Origin: Chara braunii
Taxonomy: Eukaryota; Streptophyta; Charophyceae; Charales; Characeae
DNA length: 37,747 bases
NCBI GenBank assembly: GCA_003427395.1
Contig: BFEA01000080.1
Span: 2,573,098-2,610,844, forward strand
Direction: 5' to 3'
Position numbers and translations under genes: made by a program. The notes beneath the pieces are model-generated. The model was not told where the DNA came from and ran no database searches. It was given only the letters and a program-made list of their open reading frames with translations. Positions 20,589 through 31,620 of this stretch are shown piece after piece (the first letter of the stretch is position 1; every line of letters starts with the position of its first letter).

Positions 20589-21039
20589 TTGCTCTTTGTG
20601 ATTTTTTTTTCTTTTTTTCATTTCATCCCCCGCCTCGGCCATCACCATCACCTCCCCCGCCTCCAATGTTTGGCGTCCTCCTCACCGTGACATCCTTTCT
20701 TTTAAGCCATTTTAGTCTTGTCGGTCTCGTCATCACGTCCCGACACCATTACGCTCCTTCGCCACCATGACCACCCTCAGACGTCACCGTTATCAGTAAA
20801 AAAAAATTCCAGTCCTCTTTTTCTTCGGAAGCCCTCACCCGCCTCTGCCAATACTCTCTTCCTCCGCCGCCTCCTCCCCCTCAACTTCCACCCTCCATGA
20901 TTTATATTCTCATCAGTGTTTGCTTTTCTCACCCACCTCAGCCATCACCCTCTCTCCCCGGCACCATGATCCTCCTCCGTCGCCATAGCCCTCCTCGTCC
21001 TCCGCAGCCATCACCCTCTTCCGCCGCCAACCTCCACCG

Positions 21040-21042
<3 letters not shown>
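20589..21042. other. Intergenic, CT-rich, no gene seen
   Basis: C/T-rich sequence with many CCGCC and CACC words. Frames are low-complexity Pro/Ser. Confidence 0.5.

Positions 21043-21112
<70 letters not shown>
21043..21112 (+). repeat. Compound (TC)n(TA)n microsatellite
   Basis: (TC)18 followed directly by (TA)17. It lies at the downstream end of the gypsy remnant. Confidence 0.98.
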
Positions 21113-21115
<3 letters not shown>

Positions 21116-21169
21116 TGTTGAGAAGGCCCCATTCTATTCATGGGGAACCCATCCGCTAGAGAAGCTTTA

Positions 21170-22640
21170 GAAGAAGAGACTGGATACTGCGACATTTTTT
21201 ATAAGGGTGATGGCATTTGAGAAGGTCCTGACTACATCCTTGACATAGTCTGTAACTATCATGGAGTGCTTGTTGGCTAAGGTGGATGCTGCAGATCTGC
21301 TAAGCCGCTGTACTTGATCCCCTAACCGCAGCCTCTCCACACAAGCAAGACTGTTGAAATTCCACATAGAGTCGATGTCCACGAAGGCTCCTACTTCACG
21401 GCAGCCTACACCAACTTCTACCACAAAATGTTAACACTTTGGACCTTTTGTCAACATCGCCCAGGAGTCTTTAGGATCCTTACATAACCACTCTTTCTCT
21501 AACTCCTCCAAGGTCTCAGACATATGACAGGGTATCAATTGGTTCGGATCTGTCTGTGGGGCGGTATGGGGGCCAATAGCTTTGGCCATCATCTGAGGTG
21601 AAGAGGGTGAGGCCACCACTTCAGCATGGGTAGGAGCAACTATAACTTCTACTGGCCCGATGTGTTTCCCTGGGAAGTACTCGCAGAGGCACCACCCAAA
21701 GTAGGTGGTCTCACAACCACAGATGAGGATGCTACCTTCACTGTGACTCTCTTACTATTGCAACGGGCCATTGTATGCCCATACTGACCACAATTAAGAC
21801 ACGTGCCTCGAGCAACGAGATCACGCCGCACATCGTACTCTAATCCAAGTTTCAACCATATGGGTGGTCCTTGTTCCACTTGACCCTTCAGTCGGCTGCC
21901 CTTCTGTTTTTTCGATCCCCTTAGCCTTTTCTTTTATCGGAGATACTACTCCACCCTCTAAAGTTTCTGAGCCCACGTCTACCTATGTCTCTTCCCCAAG
22001 ATTAGAGAAATCTTCAACCTCAGTCTCGTTGCCATCATGGTGAGTGAACATGAGATTGTCTTTCTTCTTCCAATCTTGGGGGATCTTCTTCTTCCTCCCA
22101 TCTCCAACCACTTGCTGCGCATTCCCAAGTTTGGCCTCAATGTCTAAGGGAAATCATGTACATCGATGGAGGCCTCATCGGCCAACTTATTCTTGACGTT
22201 TGTAGGCAGACATCTCAAGTAAGTGGTCATGAGGACCTGCAGGTCATACCGCATTCCCGGGACAACAATCAGCCTCTCCAGTATGGACCTGTACTGTCTA
22301 CATCCCAGGTTCGCAAGTTAGTCGGTGGCCTTTTGTGCCTCTCGAGGGTCATGCAACCTCTCTTGTACTAACGCTACGATTTGTTCTCGAGTCTGAGGCT
22401 TGTGCCCAGCCGTCAGAGTTCTGGCCATGGTCATGCTGCTGAACTAACCCGTCTAACCATCTTGCTGCTGACCTCTCTAAGTAGGACGCAACGACGATCA
22501 CCTCCTCTTATCGTGTGAGCTTGTGCCTCACATACGTTGGCACAATCCTCAACCACTTGTTGAGGCTCTCCTCCTGTTTCTTGTCGCCAGAAAAATGCTT
22601 CGGAGTGAGCAACGGTATCTTTGGCATCCATTGCAGTTGT
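21170..22640 (-). pseudogene. Ty3/gypsy-type gag and protease remnant
   Basis: Order on the - strand: a gag core with ASYLERSAARWLDGLV (about 22500-22440); a second gag part with QYRSILERLIVVPG and TYLRCLPTNVKNKLADEA (about 22300-22170); a CCHC zinc knuckle CLNCGQYGHTMARC (about 21815-21770); and a retropepsin-like block AFVDIDS (about 21385-21365), where the usual D-T/S-G-S is altered. Several frame changes and in-frame TAA and TAG codons break it. Reverse transcriptase, integrase and LTRs are not present; the downstream end runs into the compound microsatellite. Assignment to Ty3/gypsy rests on the gag pattern plus knuckle and protease order. It is non-functional. Confidence 0.72.
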
Positions 22641-22960
22641 TACCCAAACACGTATGCCTGGTGCACCAGTTGAGATACTGGCAAAACAGGTTGCTGCTGC
22701 GGAGGCTGCACCTGCTGCTGCTGCAACACCTATTGCAAAGGCTGTTGGACATGCAGATGCCCTGTAGCTGCTTCCGCTGTGCTCTCTCTGCTCTCTGCGT
22801 TGGCTGCTGGGTCCAACACCAAGACAGTGGTTGGCCAACGCAGTGCCTGTCTACGGGCAAGACTCCTATCATCCTGGTCTACTCTCTCAATATGCGTGGT
22901 ATGCAATCTGCACTAATGTCCTCGCTGGGACCTATGGCAGCATGGCATCCAACCGATTCT

Positions 22961-22983
22961 TAAAATAAAATAAAATAAAATAA
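22961..22983 (+). repeat. (TAAAA)n short tract
   Basis: Four to five pentanucleotide units. It could be the decayed tail of a retroposon, but no body is recognisable upstream. Confidence 0.7.
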
Positions 22984-24280
22984 TTATTCGGTCCAGACTC
23001 CAGATATCTCAGAAAGTGGTCGGTCGGTAACAGCAGGTAAGTTCAGAACCCTGCAAACAATTCTAGTCCTATTTATGACTAGTCTTGAACAGATTGCAGT
23101 GCAGCAAAGAATAGATTACTAGTCTACCTGCAACACTATGTCAGTTGTCAGCAGTGTCTCTAACAACTAAATAATCAAAAATAAAAATAAAATCATTTGC
23201 TGCAATGCATGCTGATTGGGAATAAAACAATATTTGACAATAGAGCAGTTAACTGGAATCAACCCACCCCCCTCAATCCTTCTCGAGTGTCACTATGTGT
23301 CAACGTCCTGAAGGCTCCGGTTGAGCAGAGTGCCTAAAGGTGTGCACACGGCCCAACCCTGTGCCCCAGGTCAATGCAAGACCGGCTAGCCCCATCCGTA
23401 CTATTTTTATACTCGCATACAGTGCGAGTTGTGTATCCCCACCAAAGTCTCTTTCTAGACGGTCCAGTACTCCTCTCTCCCACGTAGGGCTGGCCTGCCC
23501 AACACGACCTCTAGAGCACAGCAAAGCAGACCAAAGGACTTAGCAGCAAAGCATGCGTGCTCTACTCTCAGTGGGTTGGCATGGTGACCCTGACCCACGT
23601 GCTTTGTCCAGGGCCCTTCAGAGGCAACACCCATCTCCCACCAGCATGCTCCCTAGGAAGACTGTCGACTCTCATGATTGAGCACACACGGCACCTCACA
23701 ATGAAAGGACTCTCAAGTCCAAGAGACACTTCCTCACAGTAAATTAACGAAGAGGGTAGATAAGATAAGGAGCAACGTACCTCATAATGCTGCCTCCAAA
23801 CACAGAATCTCACCAGTTGAACCCACAATACAATGCAGTTCCACCTCAGCTGAAATACCACATCAGCATGCTCTCATCATCCAGCGTACACCCCAATGTC
23901 GCCACATAGCCTTCCAGGCGCTCCCTCTCAACGCAGGGCCACCAATCAAACCAGCCCAAGCCTTATCACTGCCCCACATTCAGTCTCATTTTGCACATTT
24001 GGAGAGCAGTGCAGTGAGGTCCATGTACGTCGTAAGAAGGAAAAAAAAAATCCATCCACTTTCTTACCTTATTTTGGCGTATCTACTCTTTTGGTCCTCA
24101 CCCGTGTGACTGCGCACACTTGCCTTGAGGGCGAAGTGTCAGGAACGCAACTTCGTCCTTTCTGGAAGCCCGCCCGTGTGCCCACACGAGGAATCCCCTG
24201 CGGGAGTGATGGCATTGTCCTTTTTCATACACATATCCAACACTGGATTCTCGGACTAGGGAAAGAAGAAGTAACGAAAC
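22984..24280. other. Intergenic, no gene seen
   Basis: No motif or credible frame. ACTCGCATACAGTGCGAGT near 23411-23429 is a small perfect inverted repeat. Confidence 0.5.
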
Positions 24281-24358
24281 GGGGGACGGAAGGAGGGAGC
24301 CAGCCAGGGGATTCCCAGCGAAGCAGGGTGGCAGGAAGGAAGGAAGGAGAGGGAGGGG

Positions 24359-24443
<85 letters not shown>

Positions 24444-24446
24444 GGT

Positions 24447-24510
<64 letters not shown>

Positions 24511-24650
24511 GTTGAAAAGCACGGAGATGGAAGGAGAGAGGAAGGAGCTGGAAGGAGAATGGAGGAAGGAGAAGGGAGGGATGGACGGAGGGAGGCAGCC
24601 AGGGGATTCCTAGCGAAGCAGGGCGGCAGGAAGGAAGGAGAGAGCGAAGG
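24281..24650 (+). repeat. Duplicated block around (GA)n
   Basis: CAGCCAGGGGATTCC then AGCGAAGCAGGG and GGCAGGAAGGAAGG occurs at about 24300-24340 and again at about 24597-24637. Between the copies are two (GA)n runs (24364-24437 and 24450-24507). Long Arg/Glu or Ser/Leu open frames across the block are artefacts. Confidence 0.85.
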
Positions 24651-25050
24651 AGGGAAGGGAGGGAGGGAGGGAGGGAGGGAGGGAGGAAGGGAGGAAGGGA
24701 GGGAGGGAGGGAGGGATGGCACAAAGAAAGCATGAATTGAAAGAGCAAACAAGGAGGTAAAGAAGAGAAACGAAGACGGGAAACAAGGAGGAAGGAAAGG
24801 GAGGAGAGGAGCGAGCAAGGACAGGGAGGGAGGAAAAGTCAGAAGGAAAGGAAAGAGAGAAGGAAAGGAGAAAGAGAAGGACGAGGGAGGAGAGAAGGAA
24901 GAAAGAGAGGACAGTGGGAAGCAAAAAAAAAAGGAGAGATGGAAAACTGAGAGAGAAGGGAAGGGAGAGGAGGAGAGAAGGAAACAGAGAGAGAGAGGAG
25001 GGTAGGAAGGGAGGGAGGAAGGAGACAAGGTAAAGGACAGATGGAAGGCA
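24650..25050 (+). repeat. Purine-rich (GGGA)n/(GGAA)n tract
   Basis: GGGA repeats at 24653-24716 grade into imperfect purine-rich sequence to about 25050. Confidence 0.9.
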
Positions 25051-25051
25051 A

Positions 25052-25446
25052 GGACAAATTCTTTGTGAAACGGTGATGGTGTTATTTTATCAAAATGCTC
25101 AAGCAGCTGATTTATCCAACCGAGTAGGTTCAACTTGAATGGGGTCATAAGTAGCTCAGAGTCAATCAATGCAAACCACAACCACAAAGTACCAACTGAT
25201 ACTACTGTAGCTTAGTTGGTACACCCATGCATGCACTGTTGAAATGCAGACCTGAGCTCGCATTCCAATGATGGGATCACATGAGTGAAAATAACTCTTG
25301 ACTTTTTTACCTAGGGCCGGTCGGTTTAAAGATGATACCCGAACGCCGTCGCCCCGTTACAAAATGCAAAACACAAAAACAAAGCAGCTGCTTGAGCATT
25401 TTGACAAAAATAACACCATCACCGTTTCAAAAAGAATTTGTCCTTG
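25052..25446. repeat. 60-bp inverted repeat enclosing a tRNA-like SINE head
   Basis: The arm at 25052-25112 and the arm at 25385-25446 are reverse complements over about 60 bases with only a few differences (for example CAGCTGCTTGAGCATTTT against AAAATGCTCAAGCAGCTG). They enclose 272 bp that include the tRNA-like segment at 25206-25270. Outside both arms is purine-rich repeat. A MITE that captured a SINE, or an inverted duplication, are alternatives. Confidence 0.85.
25206..25270 (+). mobile_element. tRNA-like SINE head, copy 1
   Basis: GTAGCTTAGTTGGTACACCC resembles a pol III A box and D arm, and ACCTGAGCTCGCATTCC a decayed B box, at tRNA-like spacing. The segment aligns with the - strand sequence at 27050-27108 (shared AGTTGGTACACCC, ACTGTTGAAAT and a B-box block), so it is a repeated family and not a lone tRNA relic. 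The cloverleaf is too decayed to be a functional tRNA. Confidence 0.55.
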
Positions 25447-25468
25447 AGAGACTCGAGCAATCCAACCT

Positions 25469-25770
25469 GTGGGGCTTCCATTTTCTTTTCCCATCCGAAA
25501 TGGAAAGGAAGGAGGAACGGAGGGAGGGAGGGAGGGAGGGAGGGAGGGAGAAAGGGAGGGAGGGAGAGGAAGGAAGGAAAGGAAGGAAGGAAGGAAGGGA
25601 GGGAGGTGGGGCTTCCATTTTCTTTTCCCATCCGAAATGGAAAGGAAGGAAGGAGGGAGGGAGGGAGGGAGGGAGGGAGGGAGGGAGAAAGNGAGGGAGG
25701 GAGAGGAAGGAAGGAAAAAAAGGAAGGAAGGGAGGGAGGGAGGGAGGGAGGGAGGGAGGGAGGGAAAGGG
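25469..25770 (+). repeat. 137-bp duplication plus (GGGA)n
   Basis: GTGGGGCTTCCATTTTCTTT then CCCATCCGAAATGGAAAGGA occurs at 25469 and 25606, each followed by GGGA repeats. One N sits at 25692. Reading frames here are low-complexity. Confidence 0.88.
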
Positions 25771-26386
25771 AAGCAAGGGAGAGAGGACGGGCCCAAAGAA
25801 AGAAAAAGAAAGAACAAAAACGAAAAATACAACTAAAAACGGAAAAGCAGAGAAACAATGCAGTAATAAGAAGGAGAGAGAGAGAGAGGGAGGGAGGGAG
25901 ACTGGCGCAGAACAGATACAGAGACAAAGGATATTGGCCGGTCATACCTTTTGCAGACTTTTGCAAGAGTGCCACACAGATCGCCCGGAAGTAGCAGCTA
26001 TGGCTATGGCTATGGCTATGGCTCACCGACTGACACTTCAGCATTTCACATTGACACGTGTCCGTTTCCTTCTCCTTCGGTTGTGACACTCCACCCTTCA
26101 CTGACATACCCCGAGGACGCAGGCCAGCAGCCCGTAGTGTGATCGCGAATCCGGCGCAAGGTCCCACTTGCCGGGATTACGAGACTTCGGCCGTTGATCC
26201 TCGCTATCGACGGTCAATATCGCATAATTGGTGAAAGTGGGACCTAGCCCCCCGTAGCAGCGAAGGCGAGTAGGAGTGAGGCGTGTAGACCCAAGTTCGA
26301 ATACAGCGAATACAAAAACACATAGATGAGCACAGGTGACTGGACCTTTGGTCCAATCCAGCCGCTTTGTTTTCTCCCTCTTTCTT
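25771..26386. other. Intergenic, no gene seen
   Basis: An A-rich stretch, then a short (TATGGC)n-like run (TATGGCTATGGCTATGGC near 25999). No supportable gene. Confidence 0.5.
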
Positions 26387-26502
26387 CTCCCTTTTCTCCC
26401 TTCCTCCGCTTATACCGACCGTTTTTTCATTGGAGAAAAAGCGCCTCCCTTTTCTCCCGTCCTCCCCTTGTAGTGACCGTTTTCTCATCGGAGAAAGCGC
26501 CT
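26387..26502 (+). repeat. 58-bp tandem repeat x 2
   Basis: Units at 26387-26444 and 26445-26502 share CTCCCTTTTCTCCC, GACCGTTTT and GGAGAAA with several substitutions. Confidence 0.85.
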
Positions 26503-26580
26503 GAACCTGGATGTCCCTTCGCCAACAATGCAGAAAAGCAGATCGATTTCATGCGCCTGTTCAAAACACGTCCAGAATCA

Positions 26581-26700
26581 GGGCGTACTCACGCCAGCAC
26601 GATCTTAAATGGATCTGACCGTATACACGGCCGCACGTGGATGCATGTGCCAGTAATTCCGGCCCGAGGTAAGTCAAAAATTCCTAGCGTGAGTATGCCC
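26581..26700. mobile_element. 120-bp MITE, copy a
   Basis: It starts GGGCGTACTCACGCCAG and ends CTAGCGTGAGTATGCCC, which read as reverse complements with two or three differences. TCA flanks both ends (26578-26580 and 26701-26703), a 3-bp target duplication of the length used by PIF/Harbinger elements. Non-coding. The length is the same as copy b. Confidence 0.82.
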
Positions 26701-26806
26701 TCAGGCAATAAACCCCAACCCCTCTTCGTTCGTGAGACCTCACAAACGGTTTGCAGATCCGTGCAAAATTCCCACACCGCCTTTGTTTTTTGCTTTTTTT
26801 CCAGAA

Positions 26807-26900
26807 GGGCGACGGCCTTTAGACATCATCAATGAACTGACCGGCAGCAGGCAATAAGGGCGACGGCTTTTAGACATCATCAATGAACTGACCGGCTGAG
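26807..26900 (+). repeat. 51-bp tandem duplication
   Basis: GGGCGACGGC, then TTTAGACATCATCAATGAAC and TGACCGGC, occurs at 26807 and 26858. The second unit is incomplete and abuts MITE copy b. Confidence 0.9.
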
Positions 26901-26910
26901 AACGATCTTA

Positions 26911-27030
26911 GGGCGTACTCACATTAGCAGTATCTCAAACGTATATGACCGCATTCACGGCCATAGCTTAATGTATCTGGCCGCAATTCCGTCCAAAAAT
27001 GCGTTAAAAAGTCCTAGTGTGAGCGTGCCC
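26911..27030. mobile_element. 120-bp MITE, copy b
   Basis: It starts GGGCGTACTCACATTAGCA and ends CTAGTGTGAGCGTGCCC. It aligns throughout with copy a, including internal TGACCG, CACGGCC and AATTCCG words. The flanks are TTA on the left and TTG on the right, so the 3-bp target duplication has one change. TTA is the preferred PIF/Harbinger target. Confidence 0.82.
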
Positions 27031-27049
27031 TTGTTCTTTCATCTGAACG

Positions 27050-27108
27050 GACGGGTTCGAACTTGAGTCGGTATTTCAACAGTTCAGGGGTGTACCAACT
27101 GAGGGCCG
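27050..27108 (-). mobile_element. tRNA-like SINE head, copy 2
   Basis: Read on the - strand: CAGTTGGTACACCCC (A-box region), ACTGTTGAAATACCGAC, then AAGTTCGAACCC, close to the B-box consensus GGTTCGANNCC. It aligns with copy 1 at 25206-25270. It lies just outside the 3' end of LINE-B. Confidence 0.6.
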
Positions 27109-27139
27109 ATTTGAGGTTTTGGGCGTGGTTCACGTCACA

Positions 27140-27154
27140 CTGCTGTACCTTTTC
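27140..27154. repeat. LINE-B target-site duplication, 3' side
   Basis: CTGCTGTACCTTTTC is identical to 34683-34697, and it abuts the T-rich (A tail) end of LINE-B. Confidence 0.75.
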
Positions 27155-27433
27155 TTTTTTTTCTTTTTCTTTTTTTTTTCTTTTTTTTTTCAAAACAATT
27201 GCTTTATTTCCAAAAAGGATAGAGGTCGGGAAAACCTCAACAACCCGGAGGAAAAACTGGGGCCAATACCCAGCTTAGGCTTGTGCTGGAAACCGGGTCC
27301 AGCGTCCCATAAAGCAACTGCTTTTAAAGATAAAGAAATCAACAACTGGACTAATAAATGCACAAACAGCAATAAAGGAACAGATATTCTACTTCATCTA
27401 TGAAACGGACCCTCGAGGCCCAGTTGCCCTAGT

Positions 27434-30400
27434 TTAGGGTGTATGCTCTTTTAACAACCATTCCGCCAGGATAAGCCTGCCCTCTTCTGAGACCGAGGCA
27501 TGAACCTTGTTAAGCGCCCAGGTTTTCCCAAACCACCTGAGGCGTTTGGCCCGCCACTCTGCCTGGACTGTGATTCTGATTTCCGCCAGAATCCTGTTGA
27601 AGACATGTGGCAGACTTCTTTTCTTGTTCTTGAACAGGAGTTGGTTCCTCCTCCACCAGATTGCTTCAAGAATGATACCTCTGAGGATGTTCAACATGTA
27701 TTTCACTCCGCTTGACAGCGGGCCCATCTCGCCTTGAGTGCCCTGAAGGATGAATTTGTCTGTCCACACATTGTCTGGGAGCCCCAACTGTCTCCACCTC
27801 TCTTTCCACCATTCCCAAACCCTCATCGAGTGGGGACACTGAAGCCATAGATGTGCGGCTGTTTCCCAGGCCCAATTGCAACCTGCGCATGTTTCTGTGA
27901 TTTCCATCCCTTTGGACTTGAGCCAAACTGTTGTTGCTGTGACCTGTAATGACTGAAGCCAAAGAATTGCTGCGTTCCGTTGGGAAGGCATCTTTTTGAG
28001 GGACCTCCACAGGGTGATCAAGTCTGCATCCTCCACTTGAGTGATCTGTTGTGCCTCCATCCTCTTTTTGACTGTCATTCAGGGTTTCTTTTTTAGCTTA
28101 CTTCTAAGTACGCGAACTCCAGTCTTTGGTTTGTAGCTTATCAGTGGGGTAGGACCTTTTAGGCGGTGGTTTTCTGCGGCGGGGTTAACGTTGTTCCAGC
28201 CGAACATCAGCGGTTCTATATTGATAACGCTTACCTGCAGGGGAAGGAGTCTGCAGATTGGTTTGGTGTTGCCTGGACTCTCTAGCACCCGGGCTTCCTC
28301 CCAGTCATCTGTGTGACTAATGAGTGACTCCTCGCAGTATTTTAGAAGGCCATCTGAGTTGGATTGTCTAATTAGCTGCCATTTTTGGGCTTTGTTTCCT
28401 GGCCTCAGATCCGGGCCCAGAATTTTCCACACTGTGCCAGAGTCTCTAGGATCTAACAGCCACGAGCCTGGGGCCCAGACCGCGGAGGGTTTAAGTGCTG
28501 CTACCCAGTGTGTTGGAATTGCGGCTTGTATCTTTGTGAAGGTAAGTGCTAGGTTGTGCACTCTTGGAAGTCTGGATTTTAGCTCTTCCAGTGAAATCCA
28601 GTCGTTGGACTGTGCATCCCATATGTTTTTCAGTTGGATGATGCCCTTTTCGATCCAGGTTTTTCCGAAGGAGCCTGGGCTAGCATCAGCTTTCAGTTGA
28701 GTGTCATCCGGGAGTTTGATCAGGTCATTTTCGAACAGAATCTGATTTAGAATCTGAGTTTTGGTGATCAGCTCCGTGAGTCTGGTGGGGCCAACCTTAT
28801 TCCAAGCCTTAATTATGTTTCCCCAAACGGGCGATTTGATATGTCTATTGCAGAAAGACTTAACGAAAAAACAGAGCCATACGTGGGATGAAAGGGAGAG
28901 GTTCCATTCCCTCATCAAAATAAATTTCGCGAATGCTTTCCAATATTTTAACTTTGACTCCTGCATTGCTTGGACTGGCCATTTGGCCGGTAGGGCCAGG
29001 TTTTGTTGTCCTGGGTCCAGTATGCCCAGACCGCCTTGGTCTCTAGGGAGGCATATAGACTCCCAGGCTACTTTACTCAAACAACCTTGGACATCTGTTG
29101 CGGCCGGTTTCCAGAGATATCTGGCTGCAACATACTTGATTTTGTGGTATGCCTCCTCCCCAGTAAGTGAACAGTTAAGGGAAACCACAGTATGGAGAAT
29201 GCTGCCGATGAGATTACTAGGGCTCTCCCGAAGAGGGAGAGTCTGAAGTTCCTTGCCCAGCCCAGGATCCTACTCGTTACTTTTTCTACTAGTATGGCGT
29301 CTTGGGTGGGTGAGCAGTTGGGTAGTGACACTTGGACCCCTAGGAACCTGTCCGAACTCTTAGCTGGGACCTTCTTGAGACCCCAATCGACACAGATCTC
29401 AAAGGGGTCTGGGAGGAGGAACGCGGATTTGTCCCAATTGATGGAGGCCTCCGACAAGTGGCAGTACTCATCTAGTACATTTCTCAAGGCGTTAAAAGAT
29501 GGGACAGTGTTAGCGCAAGCGATAGTGAGATCATCGGCTAGAGCGCCACCTTTCCATTGTATGGAGTGAGGAATGTTGAGTCCTACTATGGCGTCATTGG
29601 TTCTGATGTTGTGTATCAGCACCTCTAGTTGTAGTACAAACAACAGGGGGGCTAAGAGGCAGCCTTGTCTAAGCGAGCGCGTCAGGGGAAAGCTAGGGGA
29701 TAGGGAGCCATTAACCATTACTACTGACGTGGCCTCCGTGTACATCGCCCTAACCCAAGTGCACAACCCTTTCCCGAAACCCATTTTCTCTAGAGTAGTG
29801 AAGACAAATGCCCATCCTACTTTGTCGTAGGCTTTCTCCATGTCTAGGAGTAAATTGCGATGTTTACTTGGTCTTCAACTAGTATCTCTAAAGCCTGAAT
29901 TGTAGATAGTATGTTGTCAAATATGGACCTACCCTTGACGAAAGCCCCTTGTTCAACACCCACCAGGTCTGGTAGGACGTCCGCCAATCTCATTGCTAGG
30001 GCCTTGGCCAGTATTTTGTACGCGACGTTGAGTAACGAGATGGGGCGGTAATTTCTTACTTCCTTTTTGTCTCCTTTCTTGTAAAGGAGTGTTATAACAC
30101 CTTTCAGCCAGCCTTTTGGCAATTCGCCTGAATTCAATGTGCTGTTAAAAACCTGGCATAGAAAGGGTGCGAACGCGTCCCAGGCACAAAGGAACAACTC
30201 AATAGGTAGTCCATATTCTTGGGCATTTGCCTGTGGCCATGTTTTTTGCTGCCCTAAAGAGTTTCTGTGTGGTGAAGGGTTGATCTAGGGTCTTTTTGGT
30301 GTGGCAGGGGACAGATGTGGGGACCCCTTCCCAGAAGTCAGAGATAGCCGAGAGGTCTTTGTCATACCCATCTAGGGGTCTCCTCGTGGATACTATGTCC

Positions 30401-31620
30401 ATAAAGTAATCCTTGGCATATCTGCACATGTCCTCTGTACTGGAGGCCAAAGGCTCTTGGTGATCGAAAGGATGACATAATTCTCTGAGTGTAGATCTGG
30501 CTTGTTTTAGGATGAGGGAGTGAAATGTCTCCTTGGTCATCCTGTCAAATCCCACCAGTCCTTGAATCTTGAGCCAGTTAAGTTAGTCTTTTTGTTTTTT
30601 TAATTGTAGTTCTTCTAGGGCTGCGATATTCTCCATTCGTTTTTTGGACCAATAGTGGTCTGAAAACGGATCCTTGCCCATTTTGTTTTCTGCTTCAGTT
30701 ATAGCCTTCTTGGTACATATTTCATACCAGTTCCTGTTGGCTGCTTTCATCCTATAAAAGGTCCTGAGTGCTGCTGTGAGGATGCCTAGGCCTGTTTCTG
30801 CCCAGGTGTGTTCGCTGGCGAAAAGGTCCTTGGCTTCCATCCACCTCTTCATTTGTTCCTTTACCCAGTTTGGAATACCTGGGTCATTAAGGATGGATGT
30901 GTTGAGCCGGAAAGGGGGTCTTACTCTGTCACATTGTTCTTTCGCTAGTATTTCCATTGCCACTGGGTAGTGGTCCGATAGGTGTTCATTTAGGATGTCG
31001 CACCAGGAACAGCGGTCCCACACCACCCCTCTTGCCAGAATCAGGTCCAGTCTCCTGCTGGGAGGGTTGATATGAGAGGCAGGTTTGCGGCCATACCACG
31101 TGTGTCCAGGGGATTCAGGGTTTAATGTTCTGAATACATCCGTCATACACTGTGCCTCCATGAGTGACGACAGCATGGTGGCATCGACACGTATGGGGGT
31201 CGGCTGAGGGGAGTCCAGTCCCGGGTTAAGGGTGGCATTCCAATCACTTGCTATGATTAAGTTTTCTACGTTTTGGATGACGGCGGGAATAGTGGCAAAA
31301 AAGTTCATCCTTTCTGCATAATTCACCGGGGCGTATACCGTCATAACGGCCCAGTCCTCTTCTCCCACAACCATTTTTACCCATATCCATCTACCCCCTG
31401 GGTCATGGAAAGTGTCGAGTATCTCAACCTCTAGATCTTTGTGGATGAGGATCGCCACGCCACCATTCGAACCTTCCGCAGGTGCCCAAAATTGGGGGCC
31501 TGACCACCAGTTGCCGATGTTAGCTATTTTTTCTGAATTCAGCTTCGTTTCCTGGATGGAGTTTTCCCCCAGTCCTCTGATGTTTCAACTTACTACTTTA
31601 ATCCTGTTTGGCAGGACCAT
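27434..31620 (-). pseudogene. LINE-B ORF2: APE endonuclease, RT and zf-RVT
   Basis: The likely start is ATG at 31618-31620, overlapping the end of the middle ORF by 23 bases. Endonuclease motifs: NIRGLG, QETKL, ASDWN, RLDLILA and SDHYPV. RT motifs: NYRPISLLN, MEKAYDKV (motif A, about 29820-29841), RSLRQGCLLAP (motif B) and LADD (motif C, about 29530; Leu replaces the usual Phe/Tyr). A zf-RVT finger CAGCNWAWETAAHLWLQCP lies at about 27835-27893. Breaks: TGA in place of the endonuclease Trp before NIRGLG; only about four residues between GLG and QETKL where families have some 25, an internal deletion; frame changes near 30200, 29845 and 29190; and TGA at 28079-28081. Confidence 0.95.

Noticed and set aside
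24225-25187. Long Ser/Leu/Pro or Arg/Glu open frames over the purine tracts
   Set aside because: Simple translation of (GA)n and (GGGA)n repeats.
26245-26310. Possible third tRNA-like copy around AAGTTCGAATAC
   Set aside because: Only the B-box-like part matches; the A-box side does not align with the two SINE heads.
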